From JACDAV01 sp036556145 (GTDB lineage Bacteria > Chloroflexota > Limnocylindria > Limnocylindrales > CSP1-4), in contig DATBKB010000095.1 of NCBI GenBank assembly GCA_036556145.1, positions 1-64,000 on the forward strand: DNA of 64,000 bases, in the 5' to 3' direction. Of the stretch, positions 34,599 through 42,944 are shown one piece after another. The notes under the pieces are model-generated. The model did not search any database and was not told the origin of the DNA. It saw nothing but the letters and a program-made list of their open reading frames with translations. Positions within the stretch are counted from its first letter, which is position 1. Every line of letters starts with the position of its first letter. The position numbers and the translations under genes are program-made.

Positions 34599-35945
34599 AT
34601 GGCTGACGCCAAGCCCTTCCAGTGGGAGTACTCGCCCGAGCCCGTGGCCCGGGAGGTGTTCCGGATTCAGGGCGGAACCCCACTGAAGGGCACCGTTCCG
34701 ATCAGCGGGGCGAAGAACGCGGCGCTGAAGATGCTCGCCGCGGCCACGCTCACCGGCGAGCGCTGCCGGTTCACGAACGTGCCCGAGATCGAGGACGTCC
34801 GGGCGATGACCGAGACGCTCCAGGACCTCGGCGTCGTCGTCGACCACCCGGCCCCGAACGTCTACGAGGTCGCCTCGGGCGACGTCGAGTGGCTGTTCGT
34901 GCCCCTCGAGGCGGCGGCCCGGATGCGGGCGAGCTTCGTCCTCCTCGGGCCGCTGCTGAGCCGCTTCGGCCGCGTGATCATCAGCAACCCGGGCGGCGAC
35001 CGGATCGGGCGGCGTCCGGTCGACCTCCACGTCGAGGCGATGCGCGCTCTTGGGGCCCAGATCGAGTACCGCAACGGCTACTTCTTCGCGACCGCGCCGG
35101 GCCGGCTCCGCGGCGCCGAGGTGCGGTTCCCGCTCGTCTCCGTCATGGGCACGGAGAACGCGATGCTCGCGGCGAGCCTCGCCGACGGCCACACGGTCAT
35201 TCGGCCGGCCGCCCAGGAGCCGGAGGTCGACGACCTCATCGCGTTCCTCCAGAAGATGGGCGCCGAGGTCGAACGGACGTACGAGGACACGATCGAGGTC
35301 GAGGGCCGCCGCCGCCTCCGGGGCGCGGAGCATCGGGTCATCCCCGATCGAATCGAGGCCGGCACGTTCGTTGTTGCCGCGGGCGTCACCGGCGGCACGC
35401 TTCGGCTCGAGGGCGCGCCGTGCGAGCATCTGCAGGCCTTCGTCGACGTCGTCGGCCGGTCGGGACTGTCGATCGCCTGCGGCCGCGACACGATCGAGGT
35501 CGATGCGACGGCCGTCGGCCCCGGCGCGTACCGGCCCACGGACATCGAGACCGCGCCGTACCCCGGCCTCGCGACCGACCTCCAGCCGCCGACCTCGGTG
35601 TTCCTCACCCAGGCGAACGGCCGCTCGACCGTCCACGAGACGATCTTCGAGGACCGCCTCGAGTGGCTGACCGAGCTCCGGCGCATGGGCGCGAGCGTCG
35701 AGATCCTCGACCCGCACCGCGCCGCGATCGACGGCCCGGCCCGGTTGCGCGGCACGGACGTGGAGATCGGCGACCTGCGCGCCGGCGCATCGTTGATCCT
35801 CGCCGCGCTTGCCGCGGAGGGCACGACGACGATCCGGGGGGCTCATCACGTGCACCGGGGGTATGAGAACATCGAGCGCAAGTTCCTGGACGTCGGGGCC
35901 AGGATCGAGCGCCTGGCAGAGAGGGCACTGGCGACCCGCGCATGA
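34599..35945 (+). CDS. murA: UDP-N-acetylglucosamine 1-carboxyvinyltransferase with Asp in place of catalytic Cys
   Basis: 448 residues, first committed step of peptidoglycan precursor synthesis (PEP plus UDP-GlcNAc). GTVPISGAKNAALKMLAA carries the catalytic-site Lys/Asn. The loop that holds Cys115 in E. coli reads PGGDRIGRRPVDLH, so residue 134 is Asp. About 20 extra residues precede the normal N-terminus. It follows the atp operon and overlaps mreB by 4 nt (ATGA), an order also known from Bacillus (atp-murA-mbl). Confidence 0.95.
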   Translation: MADAKPFQWEYSPEPVAREVFRIQGGTPLKGTVPISGAKNAALKMLAAATLTGERCRFTNVPEIEDVRAMTETLQDLGVVVDHPAPNVYEVASGDVEWLFVPLEAAARMRASFVLLGPLLSRFGRVIISNPGGDRIGRRPVDLHVEAMRALGAQIEYRNGYFFATAPGRLRGAEVRFPLVSVMGTENAMLAASLADGHTVIRPAAQEPEVDDLIAFLQKMGAEVERTYEDTIEVEGRRRLRGAEHRVIPDRIEAGTFVVAAGVTGGTLRLEGAPCEHLQAFVDVVGRSGLSIACGRDTIEVDATAVGPGAYRPTDIETAPYPGLATDLQPPTSVFLTQANGRSTVHETIFEDRLEWLTELRRMGASVEILDPHRAAIDGPARLRGTDVEIGDLRAGASLILAALAAEGTTTIRGAHHVHRGYENIERKFLDVGARIERLAERALATRA

Positions 35946-36940
35946 AGATCGGGATCGACCTCGGGACGGCGAACGTCCTCGTCTACGTCAAGGGCAAGGG
36001 CATCGTCATCCAGGAGCCGTCGGTCGTGGCGGTCAGTGACGACAACCGGATCGTCGCCGTCGGTGAGGAGGCGCGGGAGATGATCGGGCGAACGCCCGGC
36101 AACATCACCGCGATCCGGCCGATGAAGGACGGTGTCATCGCCGACTACGTCATCACCGAGGCGCTGCTCCGCTTCTTCATCGGCAAGGCGACGAAGAGCC
36201 GGATCGCGCTCACGAAGCCGGACGTGATGATCAGCGTCCCGGCCGGCGTGACGAGCGTCGAGAAGCGGGCGGTTCGCGACGCCGCCCTCAAGGCGGGAGC
36301 GAAGGAGGCCTACCTCATCGAGGAGCCGCTCGCGGCGGCGATCGGCGCGAACGTCCCGATCAGCGGGCCGTCGGGGAACATGGTCATCGACATCGGCGGC
36401 GGGACGACGGAGATCGCCGTCATCGCCCTCGGCGGGATCGTCGTCTCGACGTCGCTCCGTGTCGGCGGCAACAAGTTCGACGAGGCGATCGCGAGCTACA
36501 TCCGCAAGAAGTACAACCTCATGATCGGCGAGCGCACCGCCGAGGAGGTGAAGATCGCGATCGGGACGGCGCTGCCGCTCGAGCGCGAGCTGTCGATGGA
36601 GGTCCGCGGCCGCGACCTGATCGCCGGGTTGCCGCGGACGATCCCGATCACGAGCTCCGAGGTCATGGAGGCGATCGAGGCGCCGCTTCAGCAGCTCGTC
36701 GGGGCCGTACGGGGCGTCCTCGAGCAGACGCCGCCCGAGCTGTCGAGCGACATCATCGACAAGGGCATGGTCCTCTCGGGTGGCGGGGCGCTGCTTCGCA
36801 ACATCGACAAGCTGCTGACGCAGGTGACCGGCGTGCCCTGCCACGTGGCCGAGAACTCGCTCAACTGCGTCGCCCTGGGGACCGGTCTCGCCCTCGAGCA
36901 CTTCGACTTCTTCAAGAAGTCGCTCGTGCAGCAGCTCTAG
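35942..36940 (+). CDS. mreB: Actin-like cell shape protein MreB/Mbl
   Basis: 332 residues, forms membrane-bound filaments that guide elongasome synthesis. Phosphate-1 motif IGIDLGTANVLVYVKGKGIV, phosphate-2 motif MVIDIGGGTTEIAVIALGGIV, and the adenosine motif KGMVLSGGGALLRNID are clear. The N-terminus lacks an obvious amphipathic helix. No mreC or mreD follows; mreD-PBP2-rodA lie 25 kb away. Confidence 0.97.
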   Translation: MKIGIDLGTANVLVYVKGKGIVIQEPSVVAVSDDNRIVAVGEEAREMIGRTPGNITAIRPMKDGVIADYVITEALLRFFIGKATKSRIALTKPDVMISVPAGVTSVEKRAVRDAALKAGAKEAYLIEEPLAAAIGANVPISGPSGNMVIDIGGGTTEIAVIALGGIVVSTSLRVGGNKFDEAIASYIRKKYNLMIGERTAEEVKIAIGTALPLERELSMEVRGRDLIAGLPRTIPITSSEVMEAIEAPLQQLVGAVRGVLEQTPPELSSDIIDKGMVLSGGGALLRNIDKLLTQVTGVPCHVAENSLNCVALGTGLALEHFDFFKKSLVQQL

Positions 36941-36950
36941 GCCGAGTTCC

Positions 36951-37709
36951 CTGCGCGCGTTTCTCGACCTCCATTGCCATACGCGGGCGAGCTTCGACTG
37001 CCTCGCGGCCCCCGAAGCGGTCGTCCGCGCGGCGGCCGCGCGCGGCCTGACCCACCTCGCGATCACCGACCACGACCGGATCGACGGCGCGCTGGCCGGG
37101 CGCGAGGCGGCGGCTCGTCTCGCGGCCGCGGGCGGCCCTGAGCTCGAAGTGCTGGTCGGTGAGGAGATCCGGACCGCGGACGGCGACCTGATCGGCGTGT
37201 TCCTCGAGCGCCCCGTGCCGCCGGGCCTGAACGCCGCCGAGACGGCCGCCGCGATCCGGGAGCAGGGTGGCCTCGTCGGACTGCCCCACCCCTTCGACCG
37301 CTTCCGGGGCACGCTGGGACGACGCGCCGGCACGGACGCCGCGGCCGGCGGCATGGCGGCGATCGCGGCCGAGGTCGACTGGATCGAGGCCTGGAACGCC
37401 CGGCTCGTCGGCCGCGGCAACGAGCGGGCCGCCGAGCTCGCGCTCGAGCACGGCCGGCCGGGCGTCGCCGTCTCCGACGCTCATTCGGTCATCGAGGTCG
37501 GCGTCGCGTACTCGGTCGTCGACGGCGACCCGTCCACGCCGGCCGGCCTGCGGGCGGCGCTCGGGTCGGTGTCGCTCGTGACCGGGCGGGCGTCGTACGC
37601 GGTTCGGGCGATCACCCCGGTCGCGAAGCTCGTCCAGCGGGCGCGTGGCAATCGTCGGGTCGCCGCCGATCCCGCACCGGCCTCGCCGGCCCGGGCGCCG
37701 CGCTCGTGA
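36951..37709 (+). CDS. PHP-domain metal-dependent phosphoesterase
   Basis: About 252 residues. The PHP motifs are in order: DLHCHTRASFDCL, LAITDHDRIDG, LVGEEIRT, GLPHPFDR and a late VSDAHSVIEVG, which provide the metal ligands. Related proteins include 3',5'-nucleotide bisphosphate and oligonucleotide phosphatases; substrate unknown. The open frame holding the first motif has no ATG, GTG or TTG between the mreB stop and DLHCH. I therefore mark the CTG at 36951 as the tentative start. A GTG at 37149 would delete the first metal motifs. The stop overlaps the next gene (GTGA). Confidence 0.8.
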   Translation: MRAFLDLHCHTRASFDCLAAPEAVVRAAAARGLTHLAITDHDRIDGALAGREAAARLAAAGGPELEVLVGEEIRTADGDLIGVFLERPVPPGLNAAETAAAIREQGGLVGLPHPFDRFRGTLGRRAGTDAAAGGMAAIAAEVDWIEAWNARLVGRGNERAAELALEHGRPGVAVSDAHSVIEVGVAYSVVDGDPSTPAGLRAALGSVSLVTGRASYAVRAITPVAKLVQRARGNRRVAADPAPASPARAPRS

Positions 37710-38791
37710 CGACCGTGCCGCCGGACGAGGCGCCCCGACCGGCAGAGACTGAACGCGAGGTCTCGCCGGACGAGCTCGCCATTGGCCGGCGCCTCCGCCA
37801 GCCGCGGACGATCATCGGGCTGGCCTTGCCCATCGCGGCCATCGCCGTGTTCGCCTGGCTCAATCGGGACCAGCTCGCCCGCGTCCCGGGACTCATCCTC
37901 CAGGTCAACCCGCTTCTCGTCCTCGCCGCGTTCGCCGTGTTCTACGCCGGCTTCCCGCTGCGCGGCCTGCGCTGGGCGCTCCTCATCCGCGCGACGGGCT
38001 TCCGCCTGGGGACCCGCGACGCGACCGAGATCATCTTCCTGTCCTGGCTCATCAACTGCCTCGTTCCGGCCAAGCTCGGCGACCTGTACCGGGCGTGGCT
38101 GCTGAAGATCAACAGCACGGTGTCGCTGAGCCGGACGTTCGGAACCGTCTTCATCGAGCGGATCCTCGACCTCTTCGCGATCGTCGTGCTCGGGCTGGCG
38201 GCCGGGTTCTGGAGCTTCCGGACCGGGATGTCGACCGAGATCCAGACGGTCTTCGGCATCGGCGTCGTCGTCGTCGTCCTGCTCGCCCTGGGGCTCCTGA
38301 CGCTTCGCAACTTCGGCCGGCGGATCCTCGTCGCCCTGCCGATCCCGCACCGCATCGTCGAGTACTACGACCGGTTCGAGGAGGGCGTGTTCGGTGCGGT
38401 CGGCCTGCGCCGACTCCCGCCGCTCGTCGTCCTGACCGGCCTGATCTGGGCGACCGAGGCGTTCCGGCTCTTCCTCGTCGTCGCCGCCTTCAACTTTCCC
38501 GACGTCAGCCTCGGGATCTCGGGGGCATTCTTCGTCGCGCTGATCGGTTCGCTGCTGACGGCCGTCCCGCTGAGCCCGGCCGGGCTCGGGATCGTCGAAG
38601 GCGCCGTCGTCTGGGTCCTCGTCAATGCCTACGGCGTGGCCCTGCCCGAGGCGACGGCCATCGCCCTCGTCGACCGGACGATCAGCGTCTTCTCGATCAT
38701 CATCCTCGGCTCGATCGCCTATCTCGCCTCGCCGAAGCGCCGCGGGGCCGGCCTCAGCCGGCCGCCGGCGGAGGCAGCCGGAAGCGGCTAG
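37706..38791 (+). CDS. Lysylphosphatidylglycerol synthase TM-region / flippase-like family protein
   Basis: 361 residues with about eight membrane segments after a 35-residue polar N-terminus. The pattern FYAGFPLRGLRWALLIRATGF, LSWLINCLVPAKLGDLYRAWLL and SLLTAVPLSPAGLGIVEGAVV matches the LPG_synthase_TM (UPF0104) family, whose members flip or transfer lipids or glycolipids. The aminoacyl-transferase domain of MprF is absent. The GTG start overlaps the PHP gene. Confidence 0.85.
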   Translation: MTTVPPDEAPRPAETEREVSPDELAIGRRLRQPRTIIGLALPIAAIAVFAWLNRDQLARVPGLILQVNPLLVLAAFAVFYAGFPLRGLRWALLIRATGFRLGTRDATEIIFLSWLINCLVPAKLGDLYRAWLLKINSTVSLSRTFGTVFIERILDLFAIVVLGLAAGFWSFRTGMSTEIQTVFGIGVVVVVLLALGLLTLRNFGRRILVALPIPHRIVEYYDRFEEGVFGAVGLRRLPPLVVLTGLIWATEAFRLFLVVAAFNFPDVSLGISGAFFVALIGSLLTAVPLSPAGLGIVEGAVVWVLVNAYGVALPEATAIALVDRTISVFSIIILGSIAYLASPKRRGAGLSRPPAEAAGSG

Positions 38792-39057
38792 CCTGTTGCC
38801 TGGCGGCACCGCCCCGGAGCCCGGACAGGGGACGCATCCGGGCGGGGCCAACGGCCGTACTACCAATCGCCAGGGGGCCATCGGACCGCGGGTGGCACCG
38901 CACCGGCGCACACCCCACACGACCACCAGCGCCGGTCCCCGAGCGGTCCGAAGCCGGAAGTACGAACGGGTGATACGGCCCGATCGGGGGCCACGGGATC
39001 ATCTCTCCAGCGCGCCGCCGCCTGCGGGCGCCCATCTGACGGAGCAAACGGGCAGAC

Positions 39058-39588
39058 ATGACGAGCCAGAACGGGCGAGCGTTCAACGAGTGGCTCCGCG
39101 CCCAGCTCAAGGCCAAGAAGATGTCGCAGCGGCAGCTGGCGCAGCAGTCGGGTGTTGACCACTCGACGATCTCGCGCCTCATTCGCGGCGACCGGATGCC
39201 CTCGCTCGGCACGGCCACGAAGCTGGCCCGCGGCCTCCGTGAGCTCCGCGACGACGCCGACACGCCGCAATACCTCGGCCTCGTGGCCGCGGGGGCGACG
39301 AACCCGACGGCTCGCGTCGAGTACGCGCTCCGGGCGGACGAGCTCCTCAGCGAGCCCCAGGTCCGCCAGGTGATGGAGTACTACCTCGCCGTCCGGATGC
39401 GCCGCTTCGGCCGAGCGTTCCAGCCCGGCGACCCGTCGACCGAACGCGCCGTCGAGCGGCCCGCTCCGCGCCCGTCGCCCGCCGCGCCCATGGGCAGCGA
39501 GCCGGTCGTCGCCGGCGTCTCCACCGCCCCCCGCCTCGCCGTCCGGCCCGTGGGCCGGCCGGGCAGCCGACCGCCGGGGCGCTACTAG
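39058..39588 (+). CDS. XRE-family helix-turn-helix regulator
   Basis: 176 residues. The N-terminal HTH_3 domain (about 10-65) has the pattern MSQRQLAQQSGVDHSTISRLIRGDRMPSLGTATKLARGL. A helical middle (EYALRADELLSEPQVRQVMEYYLAVRMRRFG) may dimerise. The last 60 residues are Pro/Arg-rich and probably disordered. It stands alone with a 266-bp upstream gap and a double hairpin downstream. Targets unknown. Confidence 0.85.
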   Translation: MTSQNGRAFNEWLRAQLKAKKMSQRQLAQQSGVDHSTISRLIRGDRMPSLGTATKLARGLRELRDDADTPQYLGLVAAGATNPTARVEYALRADELLSEPQVRQVMEYYLAVRMRRFGRAFQPGDPSTERAVERPAPRPSPAAPMGSEPVVAGVSTAPRLAVRPVGRPGSRPPGRY

Positions 39589-39603
39589 CACACTCCAGGG
39601 CAC

Positions 39604-39630
39604 GACCCGGATGACCTCCACGTCCGGGTC
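39604..39630. terminator. Hairpin 1 between XRE gene and convergent glycosyltransferase
   Basis: GACCCGGA pairs with TCCGGGTC across an 11-nt loop, 16 nt after the XRE stop. It is weaker than the adjacent hairpin. Confidence 0.45.
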
Positions 39631-39639
39631 ACGGGGACA

Positions 39640-39669
39640 GCGAACGCCGGCCTCCGGGCCGGCGTTCGC
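39640..39669. terminator. Strong bidirectional hairpin between convergent genes
   Basis: A perfect 13-bp inverted repeat (GCGAACGCCGGCC / GGCCGGCGTTCGC) has the tetraloop TCCG. It lies between the XRE gene (plus) and the glycosyltransferase gene (minus, ending at 39697) and can serve both. Confidence 0.75.
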
Positions 39670-39696
39670 GATTCCTGGCTCCTCGGGCCGTCGCCC

Positions 39697-41265
39697 TCAG
39701 GGCGCCACCGCGGCCACCGGGGCGTAGATCGAGAGGACCGTCCGGGACGAGGCATCGAACCGGGCCTCGAGGCTCCACGAGCCGTCGAGCGAGGCCACGC
39801 GGCGGTCCTCGGCGGTGCCGCCACACGGGCCCGAGAAAGCCTCGAGGAGCCGATCGCAGGCGATAACGACGACGTGGTCGCGGGGCGACCGGGCGTCGTC
39901 CGGTGGCCGGCCGAGGCGACCCAGCGGGAACGCATAGGCGTCCGTCGACTTGATCGCCGGCTCGCCGAGGAGGACGTACGGCCGGCCTCCGAGCGCCTGG
40001 AGGAGCTGGGCGGCGGCCCGCTCGGCGCCGGGATAGCCGCCGTCCGAAGCGACGCGCGGCGGCCAGATCGCGACGTTGACCGCGACGATGCCGGCGACCG
40101 CCGCCGTGACCGCCACCCGGGCCACTCGGACCGAGCGTCGGCGCGCCCGCCAGACGGCGCCGGCGGCGAGCCCGACGATGACGAAGACGACCGGGTCGAG
40201 GAACGCGTGGTAGTGGTCGTTCGGAAGACCGGGCACGACCCGCGCGAGGCTCGACGACACGATCGCGATTGACGTCGCACCCCAGGCGAGCGTCGCGGCC
40301 AGCCAGCGGACCGCCGTCCGCTCGCTGCCCCGGGCTGCGACGAGCCGCCAGCCGAGGGCGGCGAGCACCATCGTCGCGGCGACGACGGCGACCTGCGGCC
40401 GGTCGGTGGCGAGCCCGGCGAGTGGCCACGACAGGACCCGGAGCCAGACGATCGCGATCCGGACCGGCAGTGGCCCGGCGTCGTCGTCGACGTCCGACCG
40501 GATGAACTCGATGAGCGCCCGCGACTCCGGGAAGCCCAGGCCGATCTCGTGGGCGAGGAGCGGGAGGTAGCTCGCGGCGATGATCGCCGCGCCCGCCAGG
40601 CCCGCAGCCAGCACGCGCGCCCGTCCCTCGCCCGGGTCGCAGCGGCCGGCATCGACGAACAGCAGCCCGGCCAGGGGGAGGAGCTGCACGGCGCCCAGGA
40701 CGTGGCAATGCATCGTGACGGCCTGGGCGACGGCGGCGAGGAGCCACCAGCGCGCATGGCGTGTCGTCCATGCCCGCCACGCCGCGGCGAGCGCGGCGGC
40801 GCTCGACAGCGCGATGAGGTTCGGGTTCCAGATGAAGGTCGACTCCTCGATCGCGCTTGCCGAGACGGCCATGAGCCCGGCCGCCACGAGGCCGGCAACC
40901 GCGCCGGCCCCCGGCGCCGCCATCGCCCGGCCCAGCCACCAGACCACGGCGACGGCGACGACCCCGGCCGCGGCGATGGCCGCCACGACCGCGAGCGGGT
41001 TCGCTCCCGACACGGCCGCGAACGGGGCGAGGAGGTAGTAGTAGAGGGCGCCGTGGTGGAAGCCGCCGACGGATGTCGGCGGCCCCACCAGCGGGACCGT
41101 GCCGTCGCGAACGAGGGCCTGGAGCACCAGCATGTCGTGGCCCTGGTCCGCGTCCCACGTCCCGCGCGTGGCGAGGTCGACGAACCGGACCGCGATGGCG
41201 GCGACGAGGAGGCCGACGAGGCCGAGCCACTCGCGGCGAGTGACCGGGGCGTGCTCGGCCGTCAC
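39697..41265 (-). CDS. GT39-like integral membrane glycosyltransferase
   Basis: 522 residues with about ten or more membrane helices. The first extracytoplasmic loop has the acidic motif FVDLATRGTWDADQGHD, followed by GGFHHGALYYYLLAPFAAVSG. This is the pattern of GT-C enzymes that use polyprenyl-phosphate sugars (ArnT/PMT/GT39-like). The C-terminal 120 residues form a soluble extracytoplasmic domain. The acceptor is unknown. The GTG start lies 8 nt after the endonuclease IV stop, so the two are probably co-transcribed. Confidence 0.8.
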   Translation of the reverse strand: MTAEHAPVTRREWLGLVGLLVAAIAVRFVDLATRGTWDADQGHDMLVLQALVRDGTVPLVGPPTSVGGFHHGALYYYLLAPFAAVSGANPLAVVAAIAAAGVVAVAVVWWLGRAMAAPGAGAVAGLVAAGLMAVSASAIEESTFIWNPNLIALSSAAALAAAWRAWTTRHARWWLLAAVAQAVTMHCHVLGAVQLLPLAGLLFVDAGRCDPGEGRARVLAAGLAGAAIIAASYLPLLAHEIGLGFPESRALIEFIRSDVDDDAGPLPVRIAIVWLRVLSWPLAGLATDRPQVAVVAATMVLAALGWRLVAARGSERTAVRWLAATLAWGATSIAIVSSSLARVVPGLPNDHYHAFLDPVVFVIVGLAAGAVWRARRRSVRVARVAVTAAVAGIVAVNVAIWPPRVASDGGYPGAERAAAQLLQALGGRPYVLLGEPAIKSTDAYAFPLGRLGRPPDDARSPRDHVVVIACDRLLEAFSGPCGGTAEDRRVASLDGSWSLEARFDASSRTVLSIYAPVAAVAP

Positions 41266-41273
41266 GTCCGGGG

Positions 41274-42233
41274 TCAGACCGGCTCGGGCTCGGAGGGCAT
41301 GCCGGCGCGCCCGCCGCGGAGATGGAGCGCCTCGGGCGGCAGCGGCTCGACGGACTCGCCGCGAGCCAGGGCCCGGGCCCGCGCGACGTTGACCGCGTCG
41401 TAGCCCTCGTCCATGCCGGGCGTCTCGACGACGTACGGGACGTCGCCCAGCCGCGGGTGGCGAAGGATGTGACCCATGCCGATCTCGCCGATGGTCCCCG
41501 CGCCGACGTGCTGGTGACGGTCGAGGCGCGACCCGGACTCGGACTTCGAGTCGTTGAGGTGGATGAGCCGCAGCCGCTCGAGGCCGATGAGCCGGTCGAA
41601 GCTCTCGAGCACGGCATCGACCTCGTCCGGCTCGGAGATCCGGTAGCCCGCGGACCAGAGGTGAGCCGTGTCGAGGCAGAAGCCGACTCGCTCGTCGGCG
41701 ATGCCGCGCCGCCCGACGGCATCGGCGATCGCGGCGAGATCCTCGACCGTCGCGCCGACCGCGAACCCGCCCCCGGCGGAGTTCTCGAGCAGCAGCGTGG
41801 CGGCGTTCGGACCCGGCGGCACCTCGGCCAGGACGGCCGCGACACCGTCGGCGAGACGCTCGATCCCCGCCCGGCTGCCCGCCTGGCGGTGCGAACCGGT
41901 GTGGACGTTGACGAGCCGCGCGCCGAAGCCCGGCGCCGCGCGGAGCTCGGTCGCAAGGACATCGACCGACTTGGCGAAGAACGCCGGGTCCGGGCCGGCG
42001 AGGTTGACGAGGTACGCCGCGTGGATCGAGACGGGGTCGATCCCGTGGGCCGCGATCCGCTCGCGGAAGGCCGCCTGCTCCGCGGACGGCTCGTTGCGTC
42101 GCTTCCATGCCGTCGGGTTGTCGCCGAAGATCTGGAGCGCCGCGGCACCGATCTCGGCCGCCCGGTCGGCCGCCTTCACCAGCCCGTGGGCCTGCGGCAG
42201 GTGGGCGCCGATGCGGCGTCGGTCGGGGAGCAT
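41274..42233 (-). CDS. nfo: Endonuclease IV (AP endonuclease)
   Basis: 319 residues, TIM-barrel metal enzyme that cuts 5' of abasic sites in base excision repair. Metal-ligand motifs are in order: SIHAAYLVNLAGP, LVNVHTGSH, LLLENSAGGG, GFCLDTAHLWSAGY, IHLNDSKSESGSRLDRHQHVGAGTIG and VVETPGMDEG. The family is normally 280-290 residues; a C-terminal extra of about 30 residues is present. The ATG is 75 bp from the divergent regulator gene. Confidence 0.95.
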   Translation of the reverse strand: MLPDRRRIGAHLPQAHGLVKAADRAAEIGAAALQIFGDNPTAWKRRNEPSAEQAAFRERIAAHGIDPVSIHAAYLVNLAGPDPAFFAKSVDVLATELRAAPGFGARLVNVHTGSHRQAGSRAGIERLADGVAAVLAEVPPGPNAATLLLENSAGGGFAVGATVEDLAAIADAVGRRGIADERVGFCLDTAHLWSAGYRISEPDEVDAVLESFDRLIGLERLRLIHLNDSKSESGSRLDRHQHVGAGTIGEIGMGHILRHPRLGDVPYVVETPGMDEGYDAVNVARARALARGESVEPLPPEALHLRGGRAGMPSEPEPV

Positions 42234-42308
42234 CCGGGCAATGGTAGCGAGGCGCTCCGGCGGCTCGCGGGGTTTGACGCGCCGGCGAAGCGTCGGCACG
42301 CTGGCCGG

Positions 42309-42944
42309 ATGAGCGACGCGCCGGAACCCGCACGCGACCCCACACTCGACCCCGACCTGCTGCCCGCGCTCAAGGCCCTCACCGATCCGATCCGGCTGCG
42401 GATCCTCGGCCGCCTCGCGGCGGGCCCAACCGCGCCCGGCTCGCTCGCGGCGGAGCTCGAGCTGCCGCTGGCTGCGGTCATCAAGGCGGTCGGCCTGTTG
42501 CGCGGAGTCGAACTCGTCCGGGCGGGCCGCGGCCGGGACGCCGCGGTCGAGCTGCGCCTCGACACGCTCCAGGCGCTCGGCCGCCATCTCGACGTCGTCG
42601 AGCACGGTCCGGCGCGGTCCACGGCGGCTGGCGAGGACGGCGAGGTCGCTCGGGAGGACGCGAAGATCCTGCGCGCGTTCCTCGAGGACGGCCGGCTCAC
42701 GTCCATCCCGGCGCAGGAGAAGAAGCGGCTGGTCATCCTGCGCTGGCTCCGCGACCAGGTGTTCACCGAGGATCGCGAGTACCCGGAGAAGGAGGTCAAC
42801 CAGCGCCTGGCCTTGTTCCACCCGGACGTCGCGGCCCTGCGGCGGTACATGGTCGACAACGGACTCGCGACGCGGGCCGCCGGGGTCTACCGGCGCGCCG
42901 AGTCGCGCCCAGGCTCGGCGAGCGAGAGCTCGGAGCCGAGCTAG
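42309..42944 (+). CDS. ArsR-type HTH regulator fused to DUF2087
   Basis: 211 residues. Residues 15-80 are a winged HTH (LKALTDPIRLRILGRLAAGPTAPGSLAAELELPLAAVIKAVGLL). Residues 115-195 match DUF2087: AKILRAFLEDGRLTSIPAQEKKRLVILRWL, then REYPEKEVNQRLALFHPDVAALRRYMVDNGL. DUF2087 is commonly joined to ArsR or MarR domains; its role is unknown. No Cys metal-site motif is visible. It is divergent from nfo. Its TAG stop shares the palindrome CTAG with the stop of the convergent hpf gene. Confidence 0.88.
   Translation: MSDAPEPARDPTLDPDLLPALKALTDPIRLRILGRLAAGPTAPGSLAAELELPLAAVIKAVGLLRGVELVRAGRGRDAAVELRLDTLQALGRHLDVVEHGPARSTAAGEDGEVAREDAKILRAFLEDGRLTSIPAQEKKRLVILRWLRDQVFTEDREYPEKEVNQRLALFHPDVAALRRYMVDNGLATRAAGVYRRAESRPGSASESSEPS

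Noticed and set aside
32468..34612. Minus-strand 714-residue open frame opposite atpD/atpC
   Set aside because: Shadow of the conserved atpD and atpC genes, which account for codon use and motifs on the plus strand.
38792..39057. tRNA or other structured RNA upstream of the XRE gene
   Set aside because: No cloverleaf, TTCRA box or CCA-like end could be found; the stretch is GC-rich with only weak hairpins.
39697..42345. Single 882-residue protein spanning endonuclease IV and the GT39-like gene
   Set aside because: The first part is an out-of-frame shadow of nfo; a GTG at 41265 gives a normal start for the membrane protein.
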